Shown here piece after piece: positions 53,543 to 62,687 of a stretch of 64,000 bases of DNA. The DNA lies in assembly GCF_030010215.1 (NCBI RefSeq), contig NZ_JASCRR010000002.1:186001-250000 (forward strand), given 5' to 3'. Origin of the DNA: Tianweitania sp. UT-5YL-CI-8. Its GTDB lineage: Bacteria; Pseudomonadota; Alphaproteobacteria; Rhizobiales; Rhizobiaceae. Made by a program: the position numbers and the translations under genes. Numbering within the stretch: the first letter of the stretch is position 1; each line of letters begins with the position of its first letter. Under the pieces are notes generated by a model. That model saw nothing but the letters and a program-made list of their open reading frames with translations. It did not search any database and was not told the origin of the DNA.

Positions 53543-54339
53543 GCGTCGATCTCAAGATGGGCGTCGATCTCAAGATGGGGGTCGATCCCGAGATGAGCAT
53601 CGAGCAGCAGCCGGGTGTAGGAATCGGTGGGGTTGGAGACGATCTGGCGCGCCGGCCCGATCTCCACCAGCCGCCCATGCCGGAAGACAGCGATACGGTC
53701 GGCGATCTGCGAGGCGAGCGCAATGTCGTGGCTTATGAACAGCAACGACATGCCTTCTTCCGTCACCAACCGGCCGATCAGCGCCATGATCTCGGCCTGT
53801 ACGATGGTGTCGAGCGCGCTCGTCGCCTCGTCTGCGATCAACAGCCTGGGCTTGCCGACTATGGCGGCGGCAATGGCGACACGCTGTTTCTGGCCGCCCG
53901 ACAGTTGATGCGGAAAGGCTTGCGCCGCAAGCTTGGGCTCCGGCAGGCGCACCCTGTCGAGAAGCTGGATTGCAAGCGCCTGCGCTGCCCGCCAGCCAAC
54001 GCCGAGATTGGCGCGGGCGACTTCGGCTATCTGGTCGCCGACCCGCATCACCGGATCGAGGCTGGCGGACGGATCCTGGAAGACGAAGCCGATGTCGCGG
54101 CCGTTTTCAGCTTTTCGCCCCAGGCCGGGCCATTCGACGGCGCCCTGCACCAGCGCGTTGCCGGGAAGCAGGTTGGCTATCGCCAGCGCCAGCGTGCTCT
54201 TGCCCGAACCGCTCTCTCCGATGATCGCCAAGCGTTCGCCGGGCGCGATATCGAGATCGATGCTATCGAGCGCAGCGAGCGAGGCTTTGCTGCCAGGATA
54301 GCGCACCGACAGGCCGCGCAGCGACAGAAGCGGGCTCAT
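53539..54339 (-). CDS. Peptide ABC transporter ATPase (DppD/OppD type), operon 1
   Basis: A 266-residue ATPase with GESGSGKST, SGGQKQRVAIAAAIV, LLIADEATSALD and FISHDIALASQIADRIAVFR. The C-terminus is odd: three tandem 18-base units (53543-53596) encode HLGIDP, HLEIDA, HLEIDA and end at the stop, in place of the usual peptide-transporter tail. The last unit abuts the start of the DppF-like gene. It overlaps the preceding DppC-like gene by 4 bases. Confidence 0.91.
   Translation of the reverse strand: MSPLLSLRGLSVRYPGSKASLAALDSIDLDIAPGERLAIIGESGSGKSTLALAIANLLPGNALVQGAVEWPGLGRKAENGRDIGFVFQDPSASLDPVMRVGDQIAEVARANLGVGWRAAQALAIQLLDRVRLPEPKLAAQAFPHQLSGGQKQRVAIAAAIVGKPRLLIADEATSALDTIVQAEIMALIGRLVTEEGMSLLFISHDIALASQIADRIAVFRHGRLVEIGPARQIVSNPTDSYTRLLLDAHLGIDPHLEIDAHLEIDA
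53543..53596. repeat. Three tandem 18-base repeats ending the dppD-like gene
   Basis: GCGTCGATCTCAAGATGG occurs at 53543-53560 and again identical at 53561-53578; 53579-53596 is a third, diverged copy. On the minus strand they code the HLEIDA repeats of the C-terminus. They could vary in number between strains. Confidence 0.85.
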
Positions 54340-55160
54340 GCGTTTCCCCGCTTGACGGCGCTGGCCTCGACCGCGCCTTCGCCGAGAAGGTAGACGCCAA
54401 GCACCGTCAGCACCAGCGCGATGCCGGGCACGATGGACAGGAAGGGCGCGGAGCGCAACACTGCCCTGCCCTCGGCGATCATGCCGCCCCAGGTGACGCG
54501 GTTGGGGTCGCCCAATCCCAGAAACGACAGCGCCGCTTCCGTCAGCACGGCGGCTGCCACGATGACCGACGACAGAGCCAGAACCGGCGGCAAAGCGTTG
54601 GGCAGCACTTCGCGAAACGCGATTTCGGCGGGGTGCATGCCGATGACGCGCGCGCCGGCGACATAATCGCGCTCACGGATCGACAAGACTTCGGCGCGCG
54701 TGATGCGCGCCGGCTGCGTCCAGGCGCCAAGTGCAATGGCGACAACCACCACTCCGAGCGACGGGCCGGCGACGCTGACGAATGCCAAGGCCAGGAGAAA
54801 GCCGGGCACGGTCTGGAAGGCGTCGGTGATGCGCATCAGCACTTCGTCGACCCAGCCGCCGGCGAAACCGGCAATCGTGCCGACCAGAACGCCGACGATG
54901 ATGGAGGTGGCTGCGGCAGCAAGTCCTACGGCAAGCGAGGTGCGGGCGCCGTGAAACAGGCCCGACAGCACGTCGCGGCCGAGGCGATCGGTGCCCAGCG
55001 GCAACGTCCAATCCTGGAACGGCGGCAGCATGGCCGGGCCGACAATCGCAAGAGGATCGCGGGGGAACAGCCAGGGGGCTGCCAGCGCCATGGCCACCAG
55101 AAGCGCAAGAATGATCGTGCCGGCCACGGCTTCCGGCGACCGCAGGAAAAGTCGGCTCAT
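54336..55160 (-). CDS. Peptide ABC transporter permease (DppC type), operon 1
   Basis: A 274-residue permease with about five to six helices and the BPD_transp_1 signature around LSIRERDYVAGARVIGMHPA and EIAFREVLPNALPPVLAL (EAA loop). The N-terminus has the GTDRLGRDVLSGLFHGARTS motif. It overlaps DppB-like and DppD-like genes by 4 bases at each end, so all are translated in step. Confidence 0.93.
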   Translation of the reverse strand: MSRLFLRSPEAVAGTIILALLVAMALAAPWLFPRDPLAIVGPAMLPPFQDWTLPLGTDRLGRDVLSGLFHGARTSLAVGLAAAATSIIVGVLVGTIAGFAGGWVDEVLMRITDAFQTVPGFLLALAFVSVAGPSLGVVVVAIALGAWTQPARITRAEVLSIRERDYVAGARVIGMHPAEIAFREVLPNALPPVLALSSVIVAAAVLTEAALSFLGLGDPNRVTWGGMIAEGRAVLRSAPFLSIVPGIALVLTVLGVYLLGEGAVEASAVKRGNA

Positions 55161-56143
55161 GCCTGCGCCTCGCCGGCGCCGACGCGCGGATCGAGCGCGG
55201 CATAGGCGATATCGACCAGCAGATTGACGGCGATGACCAGCACCGCACTCACCAGGATGATGCCGATCAACAGAGGGGTGTCGCGCGCGCCGACGGCTTC
55301 CTGCGCCAGGCGGCCGAGGCCGGGAATGGCGAACAGGCTTTCGATGACGACACTGCCGCCCAGCATCCCCGCCGATTGCAGCCCGAGCATGGTGACCAGC
55401 GGCAGGAGCGCGTTGCGCGCGACATGGCGCAGCACGATGCGGCGGCGGCTGAGCCCCCTGGCACGTCCTGCCAGAACGAAGTCCATGCGCCAGACTTCGG
55501 CCATACCGGCGCGCATCATGCGCAGATAAAGCGCGAGATAGAGGAAGCCGAGGCTCGCCACCGGCAGCACCAGATGACGCGCTATGTCGAGGGCGCGGCC
55601 GAAGCCGGACTTGCCCGAGGCGATGGTTTCCATGCCGCTCAGCGGCAGCCAGCGCAGTTGCACGGTGAAGATCACCACCAATACGAGGCCTAGCCAGAAA
55701 CCCGGAACGGCATAGAGCGCCAGCGAGCCAATGGACAGGAACCGGTCGCGGAAACTACCGGGACGGGAGCCGGCAACAATCCCGAGCGCCGAGCCCAGCG
55801 CGAAGGATAGCGCCGTCGCAGCGCCCATCAGCAGCAGCGTGTTGGGCAGGCGTTCGAGCACTACATCCAGAACCGGCCGCGAAAACGCAACGGACTGGCC
55901 GAGATCGAGATGCAGCAGCGACCAGAGATAGGCGGTCAGCCGGGCAAAGGGTGTGCCGTCCAGGCCCCATGCCTCGCGCAGCGCAGCGATCATACCGGCA
56001 TCGCCGCCGAACGAAACGGCATAGGCGTCAACCGCGTCGCCCGGCGCTGCTTCCAGCAGCAGGAACGAGCCGACGACGACGATCAACAGCACCGGAACGG
56101 CGCCGAGCAGCCGGCGGCGGATGAGGCGCAGGGCGCGGTTCAT
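55157..56143 (-). CDS. Peptide ABC transporter permease (DppB type), operon 1
   Basis: A 328-residue permease: MNRALRLIRRRLLGAVPVLL at the start, the DppB-type segment PGDAVDAYAVSFGGDAGMIA, and the EAA loop in DFVLAGRARGLSRRRIVLRH. The ATG at 56143 is preferred; the longer frame adds 22 codons encoded by the repeat upstream. Forms the transmembrane channel with the DppC-like protein. Confidence 0.92.
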   Translation of the reverse strand: MNRALRLIRRRLLGAVPVLLIVVVGSFLLLEAAPGDAVDAYAVSFGGDAGMIAALREAWGLDGTPFARLTAYLWSLLHLDLGQSVAFSRPVLDVVLERLPNTLLLMGAATALSFALGSALGIVAGSRPGSFRDRFLSIGSLALYAVPGFWLGLVLVVIFTVQLRWLPLSGMETIASGKSGFGRALDIARHLVLPVASLGFLYLALYLRMMRAGMAEVWRMDFVLAGRARGLSRRRIVLRHVARNALLPLVTMLGLQSAGMLGGSVVIESLFAIPGLGRLAQEAVGARDTPLLIGIILVSAVLVIAVNLLVDIAYAALDPRVGAGEAQA

Positions 56144-56185
56144 GCTGAAGGCCTTGGGTCGAAACGAGCGGCCGCGTTCCTCCGC

Positions 56186-56343
56186 GCCCCCCTCTGTCCT
56201 GCCGGACATCTCCCCCGCAAGGGGGGAGATTGCTCAGCTCGACCGCCGCTCTCAAGATTTACAACATGTCTGTTTGGCGAAGCCCCACATGATGGCCAAT
56301 CTCCCCCCTTGCGGGGGAGATGTCCGGCAGGGCAGAGGGGGGC
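56186..56343. repeat. Large palindromic repeat between binding-protein and permease genes
   Basis: Two arms of about 47 bases (56186-56232 and 56295-56343) are inverted copies with one to three mismatches. They contain CTGCCGGACATCTCCCCCGC and AAGGGGGGAGATTG, with a 62-base spacer. It lies inside operon 1, after the binding-protein gene, and could form a strong hairpin that protects or separates the upstream mRNA. Confidence 0.8.
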
Positions 56344-56401
56344 AACATCGAGCAAAGTCATTTCAAGCACATCTCAGGCCGAAAACGTCGACCCGATCAT
56401 G

Positions 56402-58012
56402 TCACTTTTCAACCCAGGTGTCCGCCCAGTTCGACACCGCCCAGCGCGGATTGTTGGAGACGTTCTTGACCGTGTCGCGCGCCACCGTGATGAAGCCCCA
56501 GTCGGCGACATTGATCAGCGGCAGATCTTCCGCCACCTTCTGCTGGAATTCGTAATAAAGCTTGGTGCGCGCCTCAGCGTCCAGTGTCTCGGCGGCTTTG
56601 GCGATCAGCGCATCGATGTCCGCATTCTTGTAGCCGCCCTGGTTGGAGAAGGGCACGCCGTCCGGCGCACCGCTCTGCACCAGGATCGTGGTTGAGATCG
56701 CCGGGTCGCCGCGGAACACCGGCGGTGCCACCGCCAGATCGAAGGCGTGGTCGGTGTAGACAGCCTTCTGGTGCGCGGCGGAATCGTTGTTGACGAGTTC
56801 CGCTGTGATGCCGACCTCGGCCAGGGCCTGGCGCAGGTAGGCGCCGAACTGCTTGGTCTCGTTGAAATAGGGCGCGGGCAAGAGCTTAAGGGCGAAGCGG
56901 TTGCCGTCGGCACCCTTGGGATATCCCGCTTCGTCCAGCAGCGCATTCGCCTTGGCGACGTCGAAGGCGTAGCCGGGAACGTCGGCGGTGTAGAACTGCT
57001 TGTCGTTCTTCGGCACCGGTCCGGTGGCGGTTTCGGCATGGCCGAGGAAGATCGTCTTGACCACGAACTCCTTGTCGATGGCATGCGCGATGGCCTGGCG
57101 CACCTTGAGATCGGCCAGCTCCTTGCGGCGATGGTTGATCTCGACGATGAGCTGATAGGTCAGCGCCTCATAGCCCTTGGTAACGACCTCTATGCCCGGC
57201 ACCTTGGAGATACGGTCGAGATCGGCAAGCGGCACCGCCGAGAAGGCCGCCAGATCGACCTCTTCCGCTTCCAGCGCACCGGCGGCAGCCGCACGGTCGG
57301 GCAAAACGCGATAGATGATCTCGTCCAGCAGCGGCTGGTTCTCTCCCCAATAGGCTTCGTTGCGGGCAAGACGATAATACTCGCCCGCCTTGTGCTCGGC
57401 AAAGGTAAACGGCCCGGTGCCGACCGGTGCGTTGTTGGCCGGGTTCGCAGCAATGTCGCTGCCGTCATAGACATGCTTGGGCAACACGGCGGTAAGCGCG
57501 GGCAGCGCATTCTTGATCAGCTGGAACGGCGTCGGCTTGGCGAAGCGGAACACGGCGGTGTGTTCGTCCGGCGTTTCGACCGCTTCGAGATCCTTGAAGA
57601 CGACGCGGCCGAGATTCTGCAGCGGTTTCCACACCTGGAGCGCGGAAAAGGCAACATCCGCTGAAGTGAACGGCTTGCCGTCATGCCACGTCACGCCCTC
57701 GCGCAGCTTGAAGGTCACGCTCTTGCCGTCTTCAGAGCCTTCCCAACTGGTGGCCAGACGCGGCGACAGCCCATCCTCGCCTTCGAAGGATGCTTCCGCC
57801 AGCGGCTCGACGACCTTCGACGAGACGAAGAAGACGCCGTTGGAGGCAACAATGGCCGGATTGAGATTGCGCGGCTCGGAATCGGCGGCCACGACCAGCC
57901 GCCCTCCCTTTTTCGGCTCTTGCGCGAAGACAAAGGACGGCATCGCCGTCGATGCCAACAGCATGGCCGCGCCCGCCAGAACACCCCGTCGCGAAATCCT
58001 GAAATCCGACAT
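56402..58012 (-). CDS. Peptide ABC transporter substrate-binding protein (family 5), operon 1
   Basis: A 536-residue SBP_bac_5 protein with a twin-arginine-like signal (ISRRGVLAGAAMLLASTAMP) and cleavage near FVFA/QEPKKGG. The mature part has RLVVAADSEPRNLNPAIV, VTFKLREGVTWHDGKPFTSA, NAPVGTGPFTFAEHKAGEYY and KVRQAIAHAIDKEFVV. AGGAGG lies 6 bases before the ATG at 58012. It likely binds peptides or other small ligands in the periplasm. It is the first gene of operon 1, whose promoter lies in the 237-base gap before it. Confidence 0.93.
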   Translation of the reverse strand: MSDFRISRRGVLAGAAMLLASTAMPSFVFAQEPKKGGRLVVAADSEPRNLNPAIVASNGVFFVSSKVVEPLAEASFEGEDGLSPRLATSWEGSEDGKSVTFKLREGVTWHDGKPFTSADVAFSALQVWKPLQNLGRVVFKDLEAVETPDEHTAVFRFAKPTPFQLIKNALPALTAVLPKHVYDGSDIAANPANNAPVGTGPFTFAEHKAGEYYRLARNEAYWGENQPLLDEIIYRVLPDRAAAAGALEAEEVDLAAFSAVPLADLDRISKVPGIEVVTKGYEALTYQLIVEINHRRKELADLKVRQAIAHAIDKEFVVKTIFLGHAETATGPVPKNDKQFYTADVPGYAFDVAKANALLDEAGYPKGADGNRFALKLLPAPYFNETKQFGAYLRQALAEVGITAELVNNDSAAHQKAVYTDHAFDLAVAPPVFRGDPAISTTILVQSGAPDGVPFSNQGGYKNADIDALIAKAAETLDAEARTKLYYEFQQKVAEDLPLINVADWGFITVARDTVKNVSNNPRWAVSNWADTWVEK

Positions 58013-58249
58013 ATCGACCTCCTTGGTCACCACTGCCCCGGCCGCATGCCGGCCCGCCTCAGAAAGCGCAGTATCGGAGCGACTGGCAGGTTTGAACAGG
58101 GAGGAAATTCGTACAAACGCGCCTGGCTCAAAAAAATTTTCCCACACATCAAGCCATTCAGTGAGAAGACTTGCACGAAACGGCTATGCGACAATCGTCA
58201 ACCGGCTGAACGGCCTTGAAAACCTCGCCGCTCTAGCCGGTCGCGCACC

Positions 58250-59080
58250 TTACGCCGCGGCCTTCTTGGCAGCGATGCGGGCGCGGATGCTGTCGACGTC
58301 CGCACGCGGCGTCGCTGCAAACAGAGTTTTTGTATAGTCGTGCTGCGGATTAGAGAAAACCGCCTCGCGGCTGCCATATTCCACCGCTTCGCCATAATAC
58401 ATCACCATCACCTCGTCGGCGATGTAGCGCACCACCGACAAGTCGTGGCTGATGAAGATGTAGGTCAGGTCGAACTCGTCCTGCAGGTCGGCGAGAAGGT
58501 TGAGAACCTGTGCCTGCACCGAAAGATCGAGCGCCGAGACCGGCTCGTCCAGCACCAGAAGGCTGGGGTTCAGCATCAGCGCGCGGGCAATGGCGATGCG
58601 CTGGCGCTGGCCGCCGGAAAACATATGCGGATAGCGGTTGAAGTGCTCGGGGCCGAGGCCGACCTTCTTCAGCATCGCCATGGCGCGGTCGTTGCGCTCG
58701 GAGGCCGGCATGTCGGTGTTGATCTTCAGCGGTTCGCCCAGAACGTCGCCGATCTTCTGACGCGGATTGAGCGAGCCGTAGGGGTTTTGGAAGATGATCT
58801 GGACTTTGCGCCGCATCTCGGACGTCAGCGGAGCCTTGGCGATGTCGACCTTCTTCCCTTCTATGAGCAGGTCGCCGGACGTCGCGGGATCGATCAAGGT
58901 GATGATGCGCGCGAGCGTGGACTTGCCGCAGCCGCTTTCGCCGACGATGGCGAGCGTCTTGCCCTTCTCGACCGAGAAGCTGACACCCTTGACCGCATGC
59001 ACGGTCCGCGCCTTTTTCAGCAGGCCGCCGGGCACGTGATAGTCGCGAACGATGTTCTTGCCTTCGACGATGACGCTCAT
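58250..59080 (-). CDS. dppF: Dipeptide ABC transporter ATPase (DppF type), operon 2
   Basis: A 276-residue ATPase with GESGCGKSTLARIIT, FSGGQRQRIAIARALM, LLVLDEPVSALD and FISHDLSVVRYIADEVMVMY. It includes the NPYGSLNPRQKIGDVLGEPL segment and the C-terminal YTKTLFAATPRAD of the Dpp family. It overlaps dppD by 4 bases and ends the second transporter operon. Subfamily name Dpp is by similarity; the substrate may be another peptide or opine. Confidence 0.92.
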   Translation of the reverse strand: MSVIVEGKNIVRDYHVPGGLLKKARTVHAVKGVSFSVEKGKTLAIVGESGCGKSTLARIITLIDPATSGDLLIEGKKVDIAKAPLTSEMRRKVQIIFQNPYGSLNPRQKIGDVLGEPLKINTDMPASERNDRAMAMLKKVGLGPEHFNRYPHMFSGGQRQRIAIARALMLNPSLLVLDEPVSALDLSVQAQVLNLLADLQDEFDLTYIFISHDLSVVRYIADEVMVMYYGEAVEYGSREAVFSNPQHDYTKTLFAATPRADVDSIRARIAAKKAAA

Positions 59081-59937
59081 GCGGCTGCTCCGGGCGCGGG
59101 GTCGAAGATCAGGTCGGAAACGGTCGGCAGGCGGTCGCCGGTGGCGTTGTCGGGAAGGGCCGCCAGAAGTGCGCGGGTGTAATTGCTTTTGGGCGATTCA
59201 AACAGCGAGAGCACGTCGGCCTCCTCCATCTTGCGGCCCTTGTACTGCACCACGACGCGGTCGGCGGTTTCGGCCACCACGCCCATATTGTGCGTGATCA
59301 TGATCAGCCCCATGCCGTTTTCGGCCTGCAGTCGCATCAGAAGATCGAGAATCTGCTTCTGGATGGTGACGTCCAGCGCGGTCGTCGGCTCGTCGGCGAT
59401 GAGAAGCTTGGGATTGCAGGCAATCGCCATGGCGATCATGACGCGCTGGCATTGGCCGCCCGACATCTGGTGCGGGAAGGAGTTCAGTCGCTGCGCCGGA
59501 TCGGGGATGCCGACCAGCTCGAACAGTTCGATGGCGCGGGCGCGGCGCTGCTTGCCGTTCATGCCCATGTGGAAGCGCAACACCTCCTCGATCTGGAAGC
59601 CTGCGGTGAAGCACGGGTTGAGGCTCGCCATCGGCTCCTGGAAGATCATGGCGATATCCTTGCCGATGATCTTGCGCCGCGCCGAGATGTCGAGCGTCAT
59701 CAGGTCGATGCCGTCGAAGCTCATCGTGTCGGCGGTGACGGTGGCGGTATCGGGCAGGAGCCCCATCACAGCCAGCATGGAGACGGACTTGCCGGAGCCG
59801 GATTCACCGACGATGGCAAGCACTTCGCCTTTCTCGACCGAGATGTCGATGCCCTGCACGGCCTTGAACGGTCCGGTGCTGGTCTCGAAGCTGACGGCAA
59901 GATTGCGGATTTCCAAAAGGGGCATGGTCAGTTCCAT
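59077..59937 (-). CDS. dppD: Dipeptide ABC transporter ATPase (DppD type), operon 2
   Basis: A 286-residue ATPase with GESGSGKSVSMLAVMGLLP, MIFQEPMASLNPCFTAG, MSGGQCQRVMIAMAIACNPK, LIADEPTTALD and MITHNMGVVAETADRVVVQY. An in-frame ATG at 59925 starts at PLLEIRNLAVSF and may be the real start. Upstream, between it and the dppC-like gene, lies the frameshifted gene at 60029-60575. Confidence 0.92.
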   Translation of the reverse strand: MELTMPLLEIRNLAVSFETSTGPFKAVQGIDISVEKGEVLAIVGESGSGKSVSMLAVMGLLPDTATVTADTMSFDGIDLMTLDISARRKIIGKDIAMIFQEPMASLNPCFTAGFQIEEVLRFHMGMNGKQRRARAIELFELVGIPDPAQRLNSFPHQMSGGQCQRVMIAMAIACNPKLLIADEPTTALDVTIQKQILDLLMRLQAENGMGLIMITHNMGVVAETADRVVVQYKGRKMEEADVLSLFESPKSNYTRALLAALPDNATGDRLPTVSDLIFDPAPGAAA

Positions 59938-59985
59938 TGGATTTCTGGCCCGAAAGCCATTATATTCACATCAGAGGATATCATC

Positions 59986-60063
59986 ATGTCAGAAAACACC
60001 ACTCGTCCTTTACCTCCCGTCAAGCCAATCAGCGGCCAGACCGGAACTCGCCCGAATTACTGA
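59986..60063 (+). CDS. Candidate 25-residue small ORF
   Basis: ATG at 59986 with AGAGGA 8 bases upstream codes for 25 residues (MSENTTRPLPPVKPISGQTG and RPNY). It is antisense to the end of the frameshifted gene and lies in the gap before dppD. No homologue is known to me; it may be chance. Confidence 0.3.
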   Translation: MSENTTRPLPPVKPISGQTGTRPNY

Positions 60064-60575
60064 CGGCGTTGGCGCCCAATGCCGTCTCGGCGTCGATTGC
60101 AAAATCACGCCAGGTTTTCCACATCGCGACATAGTCTTCGTACATGGCCATTTGCCGGTCGCGATCAAGCGCCTTGAACGAGGCATCTCTCATATCCTCG
60201 ACCAGGCTTTCAACAGCCTGTCTCTGCCGCACATACAGCACCACCGGATCGATGACCTCTTCCGGCAGGATGTGAATCTCCCGCGCCACCGCTTCGAATA
60301 CGACATGCTTCGGGAGACGTGGGACGGTTACCGAATATGATGCGTCGGTGGCGCCGAACCACTTCGGCAGCGAAATCATCGATCGCCTGGTGGCGCAGAT
60401 TGCGCAATTCACTTCGAATCTCAGCCCGCAACGCTATCTGGAAATCCCGGATTTTCTCTGCTCGGCGCAGGCCGTCTGCCCTGCGCTGCTGCCGGAAATT
60501 CAGCTGGACGACGATCAGGCTGACCAGCCCGGATATAAAAGCTGCGACGATCGCCGGGCCGACCCAGGCCTCCAT
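60029..60575 (-). pseudogene. Frameshifted membrane-anchored hypothetical gene in the dpp operon
   Basis: The start MEAWVGPAIVAAFISGLVSL continues with a charged coil (RAEKIRDFQIALRAEIRSEL, RNLRHQAIDDFAAEVV), then runs into shadow sequence. The next frame carries on with YSVTVPRLPKHVVFEAVARE, IHILPEEVIDPVVLYVRQRQ and DRQMAMYEDYVAMWKTWRDF to the stop at 60029. Together they make one protein of about 180 residues of a type I recall in rhizobia. The break is around 60325-60340 and needs one base removed, or two added. The start overlaps the dppC-like region by position, so it is in the operon. Sequencing error is an alternative. Confidence 0.72.
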
Positions 60576-60580
60576 TCGGC

Positions 60581-61492
60581 TCAGCTCCTCTTCAGCTTGG
60601 GATCGAGAGCATCGCGCAGGCCGTCGCCGACCAGATTGATGGCGAGCACCGTGATCAGAATTGCCAGACCCGGGAACGTCACCACCCACCAGGCGCGCAG
60701 AATGAATTCGCGCGCTTCGGCAAGCATGGTGCCCCATTCCGGCGTCGGCGGCTGCGCGCCCATACCGAGGAAGCCTAGTGCCGCCGCGTCCAGAATGGCG
60801 TTGGAGAAGGACAAGGTCGCCTGTACGATCAAAGGTGCGGTGCAGTTGGGCAGGATGGTGCGGAACATCAGCCGGAAGTGGCCGGCGCCGGCCACCTTGG
60901 CTGCCACGACATAGTCGCGCGATTTCTCCGCCATCACCGCGCCACGCGTCAGGCGGACGAAATGCGGCTGCAGCACAAGCGCGATGGCAATCATCGCGTT
61001 CATCAGGCCCGGCCCGAGCACCGCGACCAGAACCAGCGCCAAGAGCAGCGACGGAAAGGCGAGGATGATGTCCATCACCCGCATGATCACGGTGTCGACC
61101 CAGCCGCGGAAATAGCCTGCGATGAGGCCGATGACGATGCCGCCAACCAGCGCCACCGTGGTCACCACGAGGCCGATGAAGAGCGAATAGCGCGCGCCGT
61201 AGATCAGGCGCGAGAGCATGTCGCGGCCGAGCTGGTCGGTGCCCAGCAGGAAGGAGAGCCGGCCGCCTTCCGCCCAGAACGGCGGCACCAGCACAGCGTC
61301 GCGAAACTGCTCGTTGGGCTGGTGCGGCGCGATGACCGGCGCCAGAAGCGCTATGACGACGAGCAGCAGGAAAACCCAGAACCCCATCACGGCGCCGCGG
61401 TTTTCGGAGAAATAATACCAGAACTCCGAAAGCTGTTCCTTGCGGCTGACGCCCTTGAGGGGGGTGATCGGTTCGGCAGAGAGATGTGTCAT
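60581..61492 (-). CDS. dppC: Dipeptide ABC transporter permease (DppC type), operon 2
   Basis: A 303-residue permease with LLGTDQLGRDMLSRLIYGAR, the EAA loop SRDYVVAAKVAGAGHFRLMF and GFLGMGAQPPTPEWGTMLAE, near the DppC consensus. It lies 10 bases after the dppB stop. Forms the channel with DppB. Confidence 0.94.
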   Translation of the reverse strand: MTHLSAEPITPLKGVSRKEQLSEFWYYFSENRGAVMGFWVFLLLVVIALLAPVIAPHQPNEQFRDAVLVPPFWAEGGRLSFLLGTDQLGRDMLSRLIYGARYSLFIGLVVTTVALVGGIVIGLIAGYFRGWVDTVIMRVMDIILAFPSLLLALVLVAVLGPGLMNAMIAIALVLQPHFVRLTRGAVMAEKSRDYVVAAKVAGAGHFRLMFRTILPNCTAPLIVQATLSFSNAILDAAALGFLGMGAQPPTPEWGTMLAEAREFILRAWWVVTFPGLAILITVLAINLVGDGLRDALDPKLKRS

Positions 61493-61502
61493 GATGCGCT
61501 CC

Positions 61503-62507
61503 TCAATGCCTGATACGCGGGTTGATGAGGCCGTAGAGCAGATCGACCACCAGGTTCACCACCATGATGATGGCCGCGATCAGGAGCAGGCCGCCCTGGA
61601 TCACCGGGTAATCGCGTCGCGAGACGGAATCGACCATCCATTTGCCGATGCCGGGCCATGAGAAGATCGTCTCGGTCAGGATGGCGCCTGCCAGCATCAC
61701 GCCGACCTGCAGGCCGATGGTGGTGATGACCGGGATCATGGCGTTGCGCAGCGCATGGATGCCGACGACGCGGAAGGTCGACAACCCCTTGGCGCGCGCG
61801 GTGCGGACATAATCCTCGCCGAGCACTTCCAGCATCGCCGAGCGGGTCTGGCGCGCGATGACAGCAAGCGGAATGGTGCCGAGCACGATGGTCGGCAGGA
61901 TGAGATGGCTGATTGCCGATTTGAACGCGCCTTCCTGGCCGGAAATCAACGAGTCGATCAGCATGAAGCCTGTGACGCTCGGGAAGAAATACATCAGCGA
62001 GATGCGGCCTGACACGGGCGTCCATTGCAGCATGCCAGAGAACAGGATGATGAGCAGCAGACCCCACCAGAAGATCGGCATGGAATAGCCGACGAGCGCG
62101 GTTCCCATCAGCGTCTGGTCGACATAGGAGCCGCGCTTGACGGCTGCAAAGATGCCAGCGGGGATGCCGAGCACGATAGCGAAGATGATGGCGCAGACCG
62201 ACAGTTCCAGCGTCGCCGGGAACAAGTCGAGGAACTGCCGCAGAACGGGTTCCTTGGTGACGACCGAGCGGCCGAAATCGCCTGTCATCACGCCCCAGAG
62301 ATAGTCGAGATACTGGATGACGATAGGCCGGTCCATGCCGAGATCGTGCATGATCTGCGCATGGCGCTCGGGCGACATGACGCGTTCGCCGGACAACAAG
62401 GCAACCGGATCGCCGGGCAGCAGGCGAATGAAGGAAAAGGCGATGATCGACACCCCGATGAAGGTCGGGATCAAAACGGCGAGACGCCGCAGCAGAAATC
62501 GGAACAT
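61503..62507 (-). CDS. dppB: Dipeptide ABC transporter permease (DppB type), operon 2
   Basis: A 334-residue permease: FLLRRLAVLIPTFIGVSIIA, FIRLLPGDPVALLSGERVM, DYVRTARAKGLSTFRVVGIH (EAA loop) and MLAGAILTETIFSWPGIGKW. All are strong DppB features. The hairpin at 62639-62665 sits between the binding-protein gene and this one. Confidence 0.94.
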   Translation of the reverse strand: MFRFLLRRLAVLIPTFIGVSIIAFSFIRLLPGDPVALLSGERVMSPERHAQIMHDLGMDRPIVIQYLDYLWGVMTGDFGRSVVTKEPVLRQFLDLFPATLELSVCAIIFAIVLGIPAGIFAAVKRGSYVDQTLMGTALVGYSMPIFWWGLLLIILFSGMLQWTPVSGRISLMYFFPSVTGFMLIDSLISGQEGAFKSAISHLILPTIVLGTIPLAVIARQTRSAMLEVLGEDYVRTARAKGLSTFRVVGIHALRNAMIPVITTIGLQVGVMLAGAILTETIFSWPGIGKWMVDSVSRRDYPVIQGGLLLIAAIIMVVNLVVDLLYGLINPRIRH

Positions 62508-62638
62508 ATCAGACTTTCACAACCGTCCGAGGAACCCTGCAGGCCAAGGAGTGTATCGCATTCGCAGCGCTGCGGTAAGGCGGGCAGAACAGCGTCGCTT
62601 CAAGCGTGGCCGGAAACAGCTTCATGCAGATGGCAACA

Positions 62639-62665
62639 AGGGGCGCTTGCCTGACAAGCGCCCCT
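62639..62665 (-). terminator. Hairpin between dppA and dppB, likely partial terminator
   Basis: AGGGGCGCTTG and CAAGCGCCCCT form a perfect 11-base-pair stem with a 5-base loop, 23 bases after the binding-protein stop. On the minus strand it is followed only by TGTT, so it likely limits readthrough or protects the binding-protein mRNA. Confidence 0.6.
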
Positions 62666-62687
62666 CACGTCTCTGCCGCCGAGCGGT

